From Mycolicibacterium aubagnense (GTDB lineage: Bacteria > Actinomycetota > Actinomycetes > Mycobacteriales > Mycobacteriaceae), in the NCBI RefSeq assembly GCF_010730955.1, contig NZ_AP022577.1, positions 1,054,001 through 1,118,000 on the forward strand: DNA of 64,000 nucleotides, read 5' to 3'. Positions 8,270 to 16,949 of the stretch are shown here, one piece after another. How positions within the stretch are numbered: position 1 is the stretch's first letter; each line of letters begins with the position of its first letter. The notes beneath the pieces were generated by a model. The model did no database searches, was not told where the DNA came from, and saw only the letters and a list, made by a program, of their open reading frames with translations. The translations under genes were made by a program, and so were the position numbers.

Positions 8270-9881
8270 TTCCACGACGGCGGTGCGGGTTGCGTCGCTC
8301 GATGAGCTGGCCGAGGACGCACCGATCACCGTCCGCGTCTCCGGTGTGGACCTGGTGTTGGTCCGGCAGGGCGACGACGTCCGGGCGCTGTATGGGCGCT
8401 GCGCACACCGCGGTGCCCTGATGTCCGACGGTCGCATCGAGGGCGACCTGCTGGTGTGCGGTCTACACGGCTGGCGCTACGAGATCCAGACCGGGGTCGC
8501 GCCGGTCAATCCCGCCGTCACGCTCGCGACGTTTCCCACCTGGGTCTCCGACGGGGCGGTCTACGTCGATCAGGCCGCGGTCGACGCCTATGCCCGTGAG
8601 AACCCGCCGACCTACGACGATGACGGATATCAAGGTCGGTGGATCAAACCGTCCGACACCGCAGAGGAACCGTTCGTCACGCAGATTCACCAGTTGGCTG
8701 CACACGGTTTGAACAGCGAACACGGTCCGACTGCGGCCATGGGCGTCCCGCGAGACCAACTCCCGTCGTGGGATTCGATCCAGGTGCTCACCGCCCAACT
8801 CGCGCGGCTGCCGCTGCTCGACGGGGAACCGGTGAACACCCAGACGGTGATCGGGCCGGGGGCGCGGCGGCCGCTGACCCTGGATATCCCGTTGTTCGTG
8901 AGCGACATGAGTTTCGGTGCCCTGTCCGAGGAAGCCAAGACCGCCCTCGCTGCCGGCGCGGAACTGGCCGGGACGGGTATCTGCTCGGGCGAGGGCGGCA
9001 TGCTTCCCGAAGAGCAGCAACAGAATTCGAAGTACTTCTACGAGCTCGCATCGGGCAGATTCGGGTGGAGCTTCGACCGGGTCCGCCAGGTGCAGGCGTT
9101 TCATTTCAAGGGCGGTCAAGGCGCCAAGACAGGCACCGGCGGCCATCTTCCGGGCAACAAAGTGGTGGGCAAGATCGCCGAGGTTCGCGGGCTGCCCCCG
9201 GGAACCGCAGCCGTCTCGCCGGCGCGCTTCCCGGACTGGACGTCGTTGCGGCCCTTCGAAGAATTCGCGGCCGAAGTGCGCGAGATCTCGGGCGGTATCC
9301 CGGTGGGATACAAGATGAGCGCCCAGCACATCGAACGCGATATCGACGCCGCCCTGCAGATCGGAGTCGACTACATCATCCTCGACGGCCGAGGTGGTGG
9401 AACCGGTGCCGCCCCGACGATTTTCCGCGACAACATCTCCGTGCCGACCATCCCGGCGCTGGCACGTGCCCGTAGGCACCTCGATCGCTCACAAGCCGGC
9501 CAGGTCACGTTGGTGATCACGGGCGGTATCCGTACTCCGGCCGACATGGTCAAGGCAATGGCTCTGGGCGCGGACGCCATCGCTCTCTCCAACGCCGCAC
9601 TGCAAGCCATAGGGTGCGTCGGAATGCGCGCCTGCAATACCAACAGCTGTCCAGCCGGCATCGCCACCCAAGACCCTCAATTGCGCGCCCGATTGCCGAT
9701 ACCGGCCGGGGCACAACGCTTGAACCGGTTCCTGCGCTCGACCGTCGATCTGATGGTGGTGCTGGCCCGGGCCTGCGGCCATCGGAATCTGGCGGACTTC
9801 AACATCGACGACCTCGTCACCTTCGATCGCGACTTCGCCTACCTCAGCGGAGTCCCCTACGCGGGAGCCACCCCACTGTGA
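8259..9881 (+). CDS. Rieske [2Fe-2S] domain fused to a glutamate-synthase-type FMN/[3Fe-4S] domain
   Basis: A 540-residue two-part protein. Residues about 8-105 are a Rieske ferredoxin domain with Cys48-x-His50 and Cys67-x2-His70 (GRCAHRG, VCGLHGW). Residues about 160-530 resemble the FMN-binding synthase domain of glutamate synthase: FVSDMSFGALS, GEGGMLPEE, GGQGAKTGTGG, LDGRGGGTGAAP, VITGGIRTPADMVKAMALGADA, and the [3Fe-4S] cluster Cys-x5-Cys-x4-Cys in CVGMRACNTNSCPAGIATQ. No glutaminase domain is present, so glutamate synthesis from glutamine is unlikely; the substrate is unknown. The stop overlaps the next gene's GTG by 4 bp. A fused Rieske suggests electron delivery to the FMN without a separate small subunit. 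Confidence 0.82.
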   Translation: MTPDSTTAVRVASLDELAEDAPITVRVSGVDLVLVRQGDDVRALYGRCAHRGALMSDGRIEGDLLVCGLHGWRYEIQTGVAPVNPAVTLATFPTWVSDGAVYVDQAAVDAYARENPPTYDDDGYQGRWIKPSDTAEEPFVTQIHQLAAHGLNSEHGPTAAMGVPRDQLPSWDSIQVLTAQLARLPLLDGEPVNTQTVIGPGARRPLTLDIPLFVSDMSFGALSEEAKTALAAGAELAGTGICSGEGGMLPEEQQQNSKYFYELASGRFGWSFDRVRQVQAFHFKGGQGAKTGTGGHLPGNKVVGKIAEVRGLPPGTAAVSPARFPDWTSLRPFEEFAAEVREISGGIPVGYKMSAQHIERDIDAALQIGVDYIILDGRGGGTGAAPTIFRDNISVPTIPALARARRHLDRSQAGQVTLVITGGIRTPADMVKAMALGADAIALSNAALQAIGCVGMRACNTNSCPAGIATQDPQLRARLPIPAGAQRLNRFLRSTVDLMVVLARACGHRNLADFNIDDLVTFDRDFAYLSGVPYAGATPL

Positions 9882-11821
9882 CTGATCAAGATCTCAACTG
9901 GCACAAGGCCGTCGATATCGACACGCTCGACGAGGGCGAGGTGGCCATGTGTCCGGTCGGGCTCAAGACCGTGGCACTGACCAAACTCGAAGGCCGCTAC
10001 GGTGCCATCGACAACCGGTGCCCTCACCAGGGTGGTCCGCTCGGCCAGGGCACCCTGGAGAACGACAAAATCCGTTGTCCCTGGCATGGTTTCGACTTCG
10101 ATCCGTTCACCGGCGAGGCCGCGGGCGGCCCTGATTTCAACGTGCGCACGTATCCGGTGGAGGTGCGCGAGGACGGCGTCTACGTCGGAACTCCGCCTCC
10201 GGCCGCACACCCGCGCACGGTGAGCGATGTACTCGTGGAGACCATGACCAACTGGGGAGTCGACACCGTTTTCGGCATGGTCGGCCACTCGAATCTCGGT
10301 CTCGCCGAGGCGATGCACCGAGCCGAAACGGATGGCAAACTGCGTTATTTCGGCATCCGGCACGAAGGGGCCGCGGCGTTCGCGGCGGCCGCCTACGGCA
10401 AGCTCACCGGCCGGCCCGCCGCGTGTTTCGGCATCGCCGGCCCTGGCTCTACCAACCTGCTGACCGGCCTGTACGACGCCAAATCCGACCGCGCCCCGGT
10501 CCTGGCACTGTCGGGCAATGTCGACTCCTCGGTCGCCGGTAAAGGCGCCTTCCAGGACATCGACCTGCTCGCCGCGTTCGCCGATGTCTCCGCGTACTCG
10601 GCAATGGTGCGCTCCGGCTCCGACCACGCTGAATTGATGACCATGGCCCTCAAACACGCGATCCTCGAACGGGGCGTCGGCCATCTCGTCCTCCCCGACG
10701 AGGTGCAGATTCTCGGGGCCCCGAACCAGAAAGCCTCTGGGCCCCAAGGCCGTATGCCCGACCTTCGGGTATCACCCCCCGCGTCCGCTCTCGACCAGGC
10801 GCTCGAGCTGATCGCGACAGCGACCCGGCCATTGATCGTCGTCGGCGCCGGGGCGAAGTTCGACATGCCGGCAGTCATCGCACTGGCCGAACGCTTGAAC
10901 GCGCCCGTGCTGACCACATTCAAAGCCAAGGGACAGATCTCTGACGCCCACCCGCTCGCGTGCGGCGTGCTGGGCCGGTCGGGCACTCCTGTCGCGTCGT
11001 GGATGATGAACAAGTCCGACCTCCTGCTGGTGTTCGGCGCCTCCTTCTCGAATCACACCGGGATCTCGCCGTACAAACCGATCATCCAGGTGGATACCGA
11101 CCCCATGATGCTCGGCCGGTTCCGTCCGGTGACGGTTCCGGTGCTCGGCGACGTGGGGGTCACCGCCACCGCCGTTCTCGACGGGCTTCGCCCGAACCCG
11201 GCGCTGGCGGACCAACGCCCGGAGGTCGCTGAGCGCTGGTCGGTCTGGCGTACGGAGAAAGGCCGGCGCGCCGTCAAACATCCGGACGGACGGGTAGCTG
11301 CCGCAACCGTTTTCGAGGAACTCAGCCGCCTGGTCCCGGAGAATGCCGTGTTGGCCGTCGATGTCGGCAATCACGCGTACTCGTTCGGGCGCTACTTCGA
11401 AACCACCGAGCAGTCGGTGCTCATGTCCGGCTATCTCGGCTCGATCGGGTTCGGTTTCCCGGCAGCCATGGGCGCGTGGGCGGCCGCGCCGGAGCGTCCG
11501 ATCGTCGCGATCACCGGCGACGGCGGCTTCGGTCAGTACCTCGCCGACTTCACCACGGCGGTGAAGTACGACATGAACATCACCCACATCCTGCTGAACA
11601 ACGGCGAGCTCGCGAAGATCAGCGAGGAGCAGCGCGGGGCCGAATACGCGGTTTGGCAGACGTCACTGCTCAATCCGGACTTCGCCGAGTACGCGAGAAG
11701 TTGCGGTGGCTACGGTCGCCGGGTAACCAACCCGGCAGAGCTTGGCGCAGCCATCACCGAGGCGCTCAACCATCCGGGCCCGGCACTGGTCGAAATCATC
11801 ACGGACCCGAGTACGCACTAG
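9878..11821 (+). CDS. Rieske [2Fe-2S] domain fused to a ThDP-dependent pyruvate-oxidase/acetolactate-synthase-like enzyme
   Basis: A 647-residue protein starting at GTG 9878 (GTGA overlap with the previous stop). Residues about 10-105 form a second Rieske domain with ligands at Cys48, His50, Cys67 and His70 (NRCPHQGG, RCPWHGFDFDP), the same positions as in the upstream protein. From residue about 113 a ThDP-enzyme fold follows: activating Glu in RHEGAAAFAAAAYG, GIAGPGSTNLLTG, a central domain (LIVVGAGAKFDMP), and the ThDP/Mg site ITGDGGFGQYL ... LLNNGELAKIS. The substrate is unknown, probably a 2-oxo acid or aldehyde adduct. The fused Rieske suggests electrons leave the ThDP intermediate through iron-sulfur. 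Its stop codon overlaps the regulator's stop on the other strand. Confidence 0.82.
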   Translation: MTDQDLNWHKAVDIDTLDEGEVAMCPVGLKTVALTKLEGRYGAIDNRCPHQGGPLGQGTLENDKIRCPWHGFDFDPFTGEAAGGPDFNVRTYPVEVREDGVYVGTPPPAAHPRTVSDVLVETMTNWGVDTVFGMVGHSNLGLAEAMHRAETDGKLRYFGIRHEGAAAFAAAAYGKLTGRPAACFGIAGPGSTNLLTGLYDAKSDRAPVLALSGNVDSSVAGKGAFQDIDLLAAFADVSAYSAMVRSGSDHAELMTMALKHAILERGVGHLVLPDEVQILGAPNQKASGPQGRMPDLRVSPPASALDQALELIATATRPLIVVGAGAKFDMPAVIALAERLNAPVLTTFKAKGQISDAHPLACGVLGRSGTPVASWMMNKSDLLLVFGASFSNHTGISPYKPIIQVDTDPMMLGRFRPVTVPVLGDVGVTATAVLDGLRPNPALADQRPEVAERWSVWRTEKGRRAVKHPDGRVAAATVFEELSRLVPENAVLAVDVGNHAYSFGRYFETTEQSVLMSGYLGSIGFGFPAAMGAWAAAPERPIVAITGDGGFGQYLADFTTAVKYDMNITHILLNNGELAKISEEQRGAEYAVWQTSLLNPDFAEYARSCGGYGRRVTNPAELGAAITEALNHPGPALVEIITDPSTH

Positions 11822-14607
11822 TCCCCCAACAGATCCCGCAGTTGATGGCGCCGACTGACTCCCAGCTTGGGATACACGTTGTACAGGTGGGAAGCGATCG
11901 TTCGCGGCGATAGATTGAGTCGTTGGCCGATCTCGGGATTCGTCAGCCCCGAGGCTGCCATCGAGACGATCTGCCGTTCCTGCGCAGTCAGTGAATCGAG
12001 GCCGGCGACGGCATTGGTACCCGTCGATGCCCCCACACCGGCGGCACGAAGTTCGGCGCGCGCGATCTGTGCATACGGAGCCGCGCCGAGCCGTTCGAAT
12101 ACCTGAAGGGCAGCTGTGAGCTGGGTTCGAGCCTCGGCAGGACGACGCGCCCGCCGCAACCATTCGCCGTAGTGCAGGCGGGCCCGTGCGCGTTCCATCG
12201 GCCACTGGTCACCGGCAGGATCGAACACGGCCAGTCGGTAGTGGCGTTCGGCCAGATGCGTGGTGATCGTCAGCGCAAGCGCCTGGTGTCGCAGAAGCCG
12301 CAGTCGCACAGGAGGATCAGACCCGAGCTGGCGGCCGATCGAGGCCACCAATGGCCGGGCCTCTTCCAGGCGACTGCTGCGCGCGGCGGCCCACGCCAGA
12401 TCCGCGATTGCCCGATGGGATACGACGAAATGAGTCGGTTCGCCATCGGCGTCGAACATCTGCCGAAACGCCAGGTAGGCAGATTCGAACTCGCTGCGGG
12501 CCAGCGCGTTCCGCCCGGTGGCCCACGTCGATGCGGCTCGGGTTGCGGTGCCGCATTTGTCGGCGATGACACGTGACGCCGCGTCGATGGCGGCGTCCGC
12601 CGCGTCCGTATCACCACAACATGACAACAGATGGGCACGCACGACGTTGCTTTCGGCGTGAAGCAACGCCAGATCGTAGACCCCGCACAAGGTTTCGGTC
12701 TCGTCCAGCAGTGCCCGCAGTTCTGACCACCGACCGGTATCGTGCAGCCCCCATGCCAGCGGCGCGATGGCGAACGTGAAGCCGCGCAGACCACCGGCTG
12801 CTTTGAGCTGCTCGACGGCTTCCCGCAATTCGGTGACCGCCAGGGCACTGTCCTCCGTGGCATACGCCATCGCTCCCACAACGAGGCGCCGAAACGGCTC
12901 GACCGGAGCGGACATCGGATGCAGCCAACGCCGATCCCATGACGCTGGACGATCGTGGGCGCTGCTCGCGGCCTGTGCGTACATGGCGATATATGCACGT
13001 TGTACAGGCCCGGCCGCTGCGGGGAAGGGCGTAGGAATTACGGTCTCCCCCAATATATCTCGATCAGAATCCTGTAGCCAGCGGCCAAGGCGGCTCCGGT
13101 GCACCAATTCTCCGGAGTAGTACGCCGCCGATGCGCCGGTGTACATCAACGCCAGCCGCACGCGTGAGTTGGACGGAGTTGCACCGTCGAGCGCGCTGCG
13201 AACCACTTCGGCTGCCTCTGCCGGCCGCGCTGATTGCAGCAGCACCGAGGCTCGAGTCAACGCGGCATGACCGACTATCTCCGGGTCCTCCGAGCGCTGG
13301 ACTGCACTGGCATTCAGCGACAGCGCCCAGGACGGGTCACCGCCGAAGTTGGCCGCCACCGAGGCCAGCGTGAATCGCCGGGCCGCATCCTGGGCACCAG
13401 GGCTCAATTCAGCGGCCCGCTGCAGTGCCCTCGCCACCTCGAGGTAGCCACCACGCTGTCGCGAGCGCTCCGCGCCCTGCTCCAACAGAGCTGCCACGGT
13501 CTCGTCGGGACCGGCCGCCGCCGACGCCAGATGCCAAGCGCGGCAAGCCACGTCCAATTGCGGGGAAGCGGCCAGAGCAATATGGGCGGTGCGCCGATCA
13601 GCCAGGTCCCCTTCGCTGTAGGCCACACTGCGGAGCAAGGCGTGACTGAACTGCACACGTCGGTCCTCGGTGACGCTCACCAGGGACCGTGCGATGGCAG
13701 GCTCCCACCGCCACAAGTCCGCACCGAAACCGGCTGCGGCCGTGACGGTGTCGATGGTCTCGTAGCCGGCCCCTGCGGCGGCGAACAACGTCAGCCGCCT
13801 CGCATCCGGCGGCAGCTCCGACAGTTGCGCGGCGAACAACGCGTGCGCAAATCCGGAACCGACCATGTGGTTACCCCGGAACCTGACCGAACCCGTTTTG
13901 CCGTAAAACCGGGCGGATTCGATGAGAGCCAACGGATTACCGCCGGACCAGCGGATGATCTCACCGCGGACGCTCGCGTCAGGGGCCAGCGACTGGGACT
14001 CGATCAGCTCCGCCGCCGCGGCATCGGTCAGGGGCGCAACCTCGACCACCCGGATGGCACGGTCCAGGCCATTGAGCAGGTCCATCCGCCGGGCGCTGAT
14101 CAACAATCGGATGGCAAGGTGCGGAACCCGACTGATCACGTACGTGAGCACCTGGCGGGAGTCCGGGTCGAACCGGTCGAAGTCGTCGAGCACGATCACC
14201 ACGGGCAGATGGGCGGCGACGATCGCCAGCAGAGCCAGCACTGCCTGCTGAATCAGCGCCGGTCCGTGCCCCTCAGCGGCGGGGCCGCCATTGACGATGT
14301 CGTGCAAGGCGTCCCGCAGCGGCGCGGGCAACTCGCCAATTCGCTCGGTAATAGGCCAGATCAACTCGGTCAATGCGGTGAAGGGCCGTACATGGTCGGG
14401 CTCAGAACCACCGGCAAAGAGCACAGTCACCCGCTGTGGTTCCAGCGATGCCACCGCGAAACGCAGCAGCGTCGACTTACCGATACCCGGTTCGCCGACC
14501 AAAATCACTGCCTGAGGCGCGGCCGCGACACCAGAGGCCACCTCGGTGATCAGACCGATCAGCTGACCGCGCCCGACGATCGGCGACTGCGAATGTGTCA
14601 GTGTCAC
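11818..14607 (-). CDS. Large LuxR-type ATP-binding regulator (LAL family)
   Basis: A 929-residue transcription factor. An N-terminal AAA/STAND ATPase carries Walker A GEPGIGKST (38-46) and a Walker-B-like strand VVIVLDDFDRFDP. A long Ala/Leu-rich helical-repeat middle follows, and the last ~60 residues are a LuxR helix-turn-helix (LTAQERQIVSMAASGLTNPEIG, LSPRTIASHLYNVYPKLGV). Such proteins bind ATP and an inducer before activating promoters. It starts at GTG 14607, 43 bp after the hydrolase upstream, probably in one operon driven from the region with the 15680 operator. As the only dedicated regulator in the 6-27 kb block, it is the leading candidate for binding CAGT-N6-ACTG; this is inference. 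Confidence 0.88.
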   Translation of the reverse strand: MTLTHSQSPIVGRGQLIGLITEVASGVAAAPQAVILVGEPGIGKSTLLRFAVASLEPQRVTVLFAGGSEPDHVRPFTALTELIWPITERIGELPAPLRDALHDIVNGGPAAEGHGPALIQQAVLALLAIVAAHLPVVIVLDDFDRFDPDSRQVLTYVISRVPHLAIRLLISARRMDLLNGLDRAIRVVEVAPLTDAAAAELIESQSLAPDASVRGEIIRWSGGNPLALIESARFYGKTGSVRFRGNHMVGSGFAHALFAAQLSELPPDARRLTLFAAAGAGYETIDTVTAAAGFGADLWRWEPAIARSLVSVTEDRRVQFSHALLRSVAYSEGDLADRRTAHIALAASPQLDVACRAWHLASAAAGPDETVAALLEQGAERSRQRGGYLEVARALQRAAELSPGAQDAARRFTLASVAANFGGDPSWALSLNASAVQRSEDPEIVGHAALTRASVLLQSARPAEAAEVVRSALDGATPSNSRVRLALMYTGASAAYYSGELVHRSRLGRWLQDSDRDILGETVIPTPFPAAAGPVQRAYIAMYAQAASSAHDRPASWDRRWLHPMSAPVEPFRRLVVGAMAYATEDSALAVTELREAVEQLKAAGGLRGFTFAIAPLAWGLHDTGRWSELRALLDETETLCGVYDLALLHAESNVVRAHLLSCCGDTDAADAAIDAASRVIADKCGTATRAASTWATGRNALARSEFESAYLAFRQMFDADGEPTHFVVSHRAIADLAWAAARSSRLEEARPLVASIGRQLGSDPPVRLRLLRHQALALTITTHLAERHYRLAVFDPAGDQWPMERARARLHYGEWLRRARRPAEARTQLTAALQVFERLGAAPYAQIARAELRAAGVGASTGTNAVAGLDSLTAQERQIVSMAASGLTNPEIGQRLNLSPRTIASHLYNVYPKLGVSRRHQLRDLLGD

Positions 14608-14650
14608 TCGGAAATCCGCTTCCTGCGCAGCACTATCAAGCGGCGTCTTG

Positions 14651-15598
14651 TCATCGGTGTATCGCTTCGTCGAGGAATCTCACGCCCTGGTCGAGTGCGG
14701 CCCGGGCAGACGGTGTGCCACTGAGCTGACTGAGCACGACGAAATCGTGCACCGTACCCAGATACCGGGTGCAGGTTACCGAAACCCCTGCTTCGCGCAG
14801 CCGTTCACCAAATGCTTCACCTTCATCACGCACCACGTCGGCCTCGGCGGTGATTATCAATGTCGGCGGTAACCCGCCGAGATCCGCGACCGGTGCGCGA
14901 AGCGGAGATACCGTCGGGCAGTCGACGTCACCGTCGCAGTATTGATCCCAATACCAGGCCTGCTCGTCGCTGGTCAGCAGATAGCCCTCCCCATACGCGC
15001 TGTGGGACGGGTATTCGCACCGCGCATCAGTTGGCGGATAGTACAGCAGCTGCGCGCGCAGCCGCGGACCACCGCGAGCCTTGCAGACCATGGTGACGGC
15101 CGTCGCGATCGTCGCACCCGCGCAATCACCGGCCAGCGCAATCGCTTTCGCATCGACACCCAACGACTCCGCGTTGTCACGAACCCACAGCAGCGCGGCA
15201 TAACACTCTTCGAGAGCAACCGGGTATCGCGCTTCCGGCGCCCGACTGTATTCAGGAACCACGACGGCGGCGCGACAGCGCGCGGCGATGGCCCCGACCA
15301 CGCGCCCGTGAGTGTCCGCGTCGCCGAACATGAATCGGCCGCCGTGCACGTAGAACACCGTCGGCAGTGGGCCATGCTCGTTGAGCGGTCGTACCAACCA
15401 GAACCCCACCAGACCAGAAGGACCCACCGGCGCGGTGTGAAACCGCGCCACTGTTCCAGGCTGCTCGATGACGGTTTGCTGCGCCTCACGCAGCGCCAGC
15501 CGACCGTCTTGCGGGCCCAGCTGGCCCAGCGTGGGGGGCGTGGCCATGGCTGCGACCAGACGCGCGATCATTGGATCCAGCACCACGTCTCGGCTCAC
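14651..15598 (-). CDS. Alpha/beta hydrolase of the hormone-sensitive-lipase type with a cysteine at the nucleophile position
   Basis: A 315-residue HSL-family hydrolase/esterase. The oxyanion-hole motif, normally HGGG, reads HGGR (85-88). The nucleophile elbow, normally GDSAG, reads GDCAG, so Cys159 (codon 15122-15124) replaces serine. Candidate acid and base are in ITAEADVVRDEG and GTVHDF. A Cys-Asp-His triad occurs in dienelactone hydrolases but is unusual here; activity may be altered or lost. The GTG start at 15598 has GGGAGG five nt upstream. It precedes the LuxR-type regulator and has an operator copy about 80 bp upstream. Confidence 0.85.
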   Translation of the reverse strand: MSRDVVLDPMIARLVAAMATPPTLGQLGPQDGRLALREAQQTVIEQPGTVARFHTAPVGPSGLVGFWLVRPLNEHGPLPTVFYVHGGRFMFGDADTHGRVVGAIAARCRAAVVVPEYSRAPEARYPVALEECYAALLWVRDNAESLGVDAKAIALAGDCAGATIATAVTMVCKARGGPRLRAQLLYYPPTDARCEYPSHSAYGEGYLLTSDEQAWYWDQYCDGDVDCPTVSPLRAPVADLGGLPPTLIITAEADVVRDEGEAFGERLREAGVSVTCTRYLGTVHDFVVLSQLSGTPSARAALDQGVRFLDEAIHR

Positions 15599-15676
15599 GA
15601 CATCCTCCCAACCGATGAGGTTTCGGTGTCGAGGACTCTACGCCGATCGCTGCGGCCCGCACTGATCACCGGCACC

Positions 15677-15696
15677 ACGCGGTCATCCGACTGATG
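15677..15696. promoter_or_regulatory. Operator copy upstream of the hydrolase/regulator operon
   Basis: CGGT-N6-ACTGATG (core 15680-15696) sits inside a local inverted repeat GGTCATC-CGACT-GATGACC, about 80 bp upstream of the GTG at 15598. It is the same motif as at 8126, with one mismatch in the left half. If the LuxR-type protein binds it, the regulator would control its own operon. Confidence 0.55.
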
Positions 15697-15737
15697 ACCG
15701 GAACGCGCGACGGTTGGGTTTTCGCGAGGTCAGTCCC

Positions 15738-16562
15738 CTAGCACCGGAAGAACTCCAGGAGGTCGGCATTGATGGTCGACGCATGGGTGGTCGGCATACC
15801 GTGTGGGAAGCCGGAATACGTCTTCAATGAGCCATTGGGCAACAACTTGGCCGACAGCAGACCGGAATTCTCGTAGGGAACGACTTGGTCGTCGTCGCCA
15901 TGCATCACCAGCGTGGGCACTGTCGTCGTCTTCAGATCGTCGGTGAAATCGGTCTGCGAGAACGCGACGATTCCGTCATAATGGTCCTTGGCTCCGCCCA
16001 TCATGCCTTGACGCCACCAGTTTTGGATGATGGCTTCGGATGGCTCGACACCAGGACGGTTGAAGCCGAAGAACGGTCCGGCGGCGAAATCTCGGTACAG
16101 CCCGGACCTGTTGGACGCGACCTGCGCCTGCAGATCGTCGAAAACCTGTTTGGGGACACCGCCTGAGTTGGCGTCGGTCTTGACCATCAACGGTGGTACA
16201 GAGCTGATCAACACCGCCTTGGCTGCGCGGTCCTGGCCGTGACGGCTCAAGTAGCGCACCACTTCCCCACCGCCGGTGGAGTGCCCGACATGCAACGCGT
16301 CGGTCAGATCGAGATGCTCGACGATAGCAGCGAGATCGTCGGCGTAATGGTCCATGTCGTGGCCGTGGCCGACCTGGGTCGAACGCCCATGGCCGCGCCG
16401 ATCGTGAGCGATCACCCGATACCCGTGCTGCAGGAAGAACAGCATCTGGGTGTCCCAGTCGTCGGACGAGAGCGGCCATCCATGGCTGAACACAACGGGC
16501 TGTCCGCTGCCCCAGTCCTTGAAAAAGATGTCGACACCGTCGGTGGTCCGTATCGTGGGCAT
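15738..16562 (-). CDS. Alpha/beta hydrolase, non-haem chloroperoxidase/arylesterase type
   Basis: A 274-residue cytoplasmic hydrolase of the group often called non-haem chloroperoxidases. It has [11 protein letters not shown] at the oxyanion region, HDRRGHGRS, nucleophile Ser95 in GHSTGGGE, acid Asp in [10 protein letters not shown], and His in [10 protein letters not shown]. In this family the physiological activity is usually ester or lactone hydrolysis; perhydrolysis and halogenation are side reactions. The start at 16562 follows AAGGGG; the in-frame ATG at 16577 encodes part of that ribosome site. Two operator copies lie upstream. Confidence 0.88.
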   Translation of the reverse strand: MPTIRTTDGVDIFFKDWGSGQPVVFSHGWPLSSDDWDTQMLFFLQHGYRVIAHDRRGHGRSTQVGHGHDMDHYADDLAAIVEHLDLTDALHVGHSTGGGEVVRYLSRHGQDRAAKAVLISSVPPLMVKTDANSGGVPKQVFDDLQAQVASNRSGLYRDFAAGPFFGFNRPGVEPSEAIIQNWWRQGMMGGAKDHYDGIVAFSQTDFTDDLKTTTVPTLVMHGDDDQVVPYENSGLLSAKLLPNGSLKTYSGFPHGMPTTHASTINADLLEFFRC

Positions 16563-16641
16563 GCATATCCCCTTCATGGTGGGCGGGCTCGTTCGCGGCC
16601 CAACGTCGCTGCGCCATAATGTGTTACGGCCTGCCCCATGT

Positions 16642-16661
16642 CGTCAGTACAGTGACTGACG
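16642..16661. promoter_or_regulatory. Operator copy upstream of the chloroperoxidase-type hydrolase
   Basis: CGTCAGT-N6-ACTGACG, a perfect 7-bp inverted repeat with the shared spacing, 80 bp upstream of the hydrolase start at 16562. The flanking bases differ from the ATG/CAT of other copies, but the CAGT-N6-ACTG core is exact. Confidence 0.55.
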
Positions 16662-16710
16662 GCGATGCCCCGGAGGCGAAATCTGCCGGATCAGGTTGAT
16701 CGGCAGCACG

Positions 16711-16730
16711 CCCCAGTCATCCGACTGATG
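16711..16730. promoter_or_regulatory. Second operator copy between the hydrolase and the plus-strand genes
   Basis: CCCCAGT-N6-ACTGATG with the spacer CATCCG, identical to the spacer of the 15680 copy. It lies 148 bp upstream of the hydrolase start and upstream of the decayed plus-strand genes and the MaoC/NmrA pair, so it may serve either direction. Confidence 0.55.
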
Positions 16731-16807
16731 CCGGCACCCGGTACGTCTTGCACACTCGTGGGTGCACGCGAGGAAACCGGCCAGACGGCGTCAGCGATCG
16801 GAGGATC

Positions 16808-16945
16808 ATGCATTCTGTCGGACTCGTCGGCGTCGTCCTGTGTCTGGTCATGTCTCGTGACACCCCCTCCGCACTGTTGGGCGAAAACGGCGCACTGAAA
16901 GCCACCCGACCAGGTTCAGTCGTGGTGATCGCACCGATATCCGCG
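16808..16945 (+). pseudogene. Remnant of a 3-hydroxyisobutyrate/6-phosphogluconate-dehydrogenase-type NAD-binding domain
   Basis: From an ATG with GGAGG just upstream, the frame reads VGVVLCLVMSRDTPSALLGE and then NGALKATRPGSVVVIAPIS. This strongly recalls the end of the Rossmann domain of beta-hydroxyacid dehydrogenases (strand, then LLGxxGAL...xPGSVVV). The dinucleotide-binding glycine loop before it and the catalytic domain after it are missing, and the reading frame then enters an unrelated remnant. It is a fragment, not a functional gene. Confidence 0.5.
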
Positions 16946-16949
16946 GCCG

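Noticed and set aside
13234..14724. A 496-codon plus-strand frame opposite the LuxR-type regulator
   Set aside because: Composition is that of an antisense shadow, and the regulator on the other strand has intact Walker and HTH motifs. Similar shadows at 20067-21488 and 24041-25327 were rejected for the same reason.
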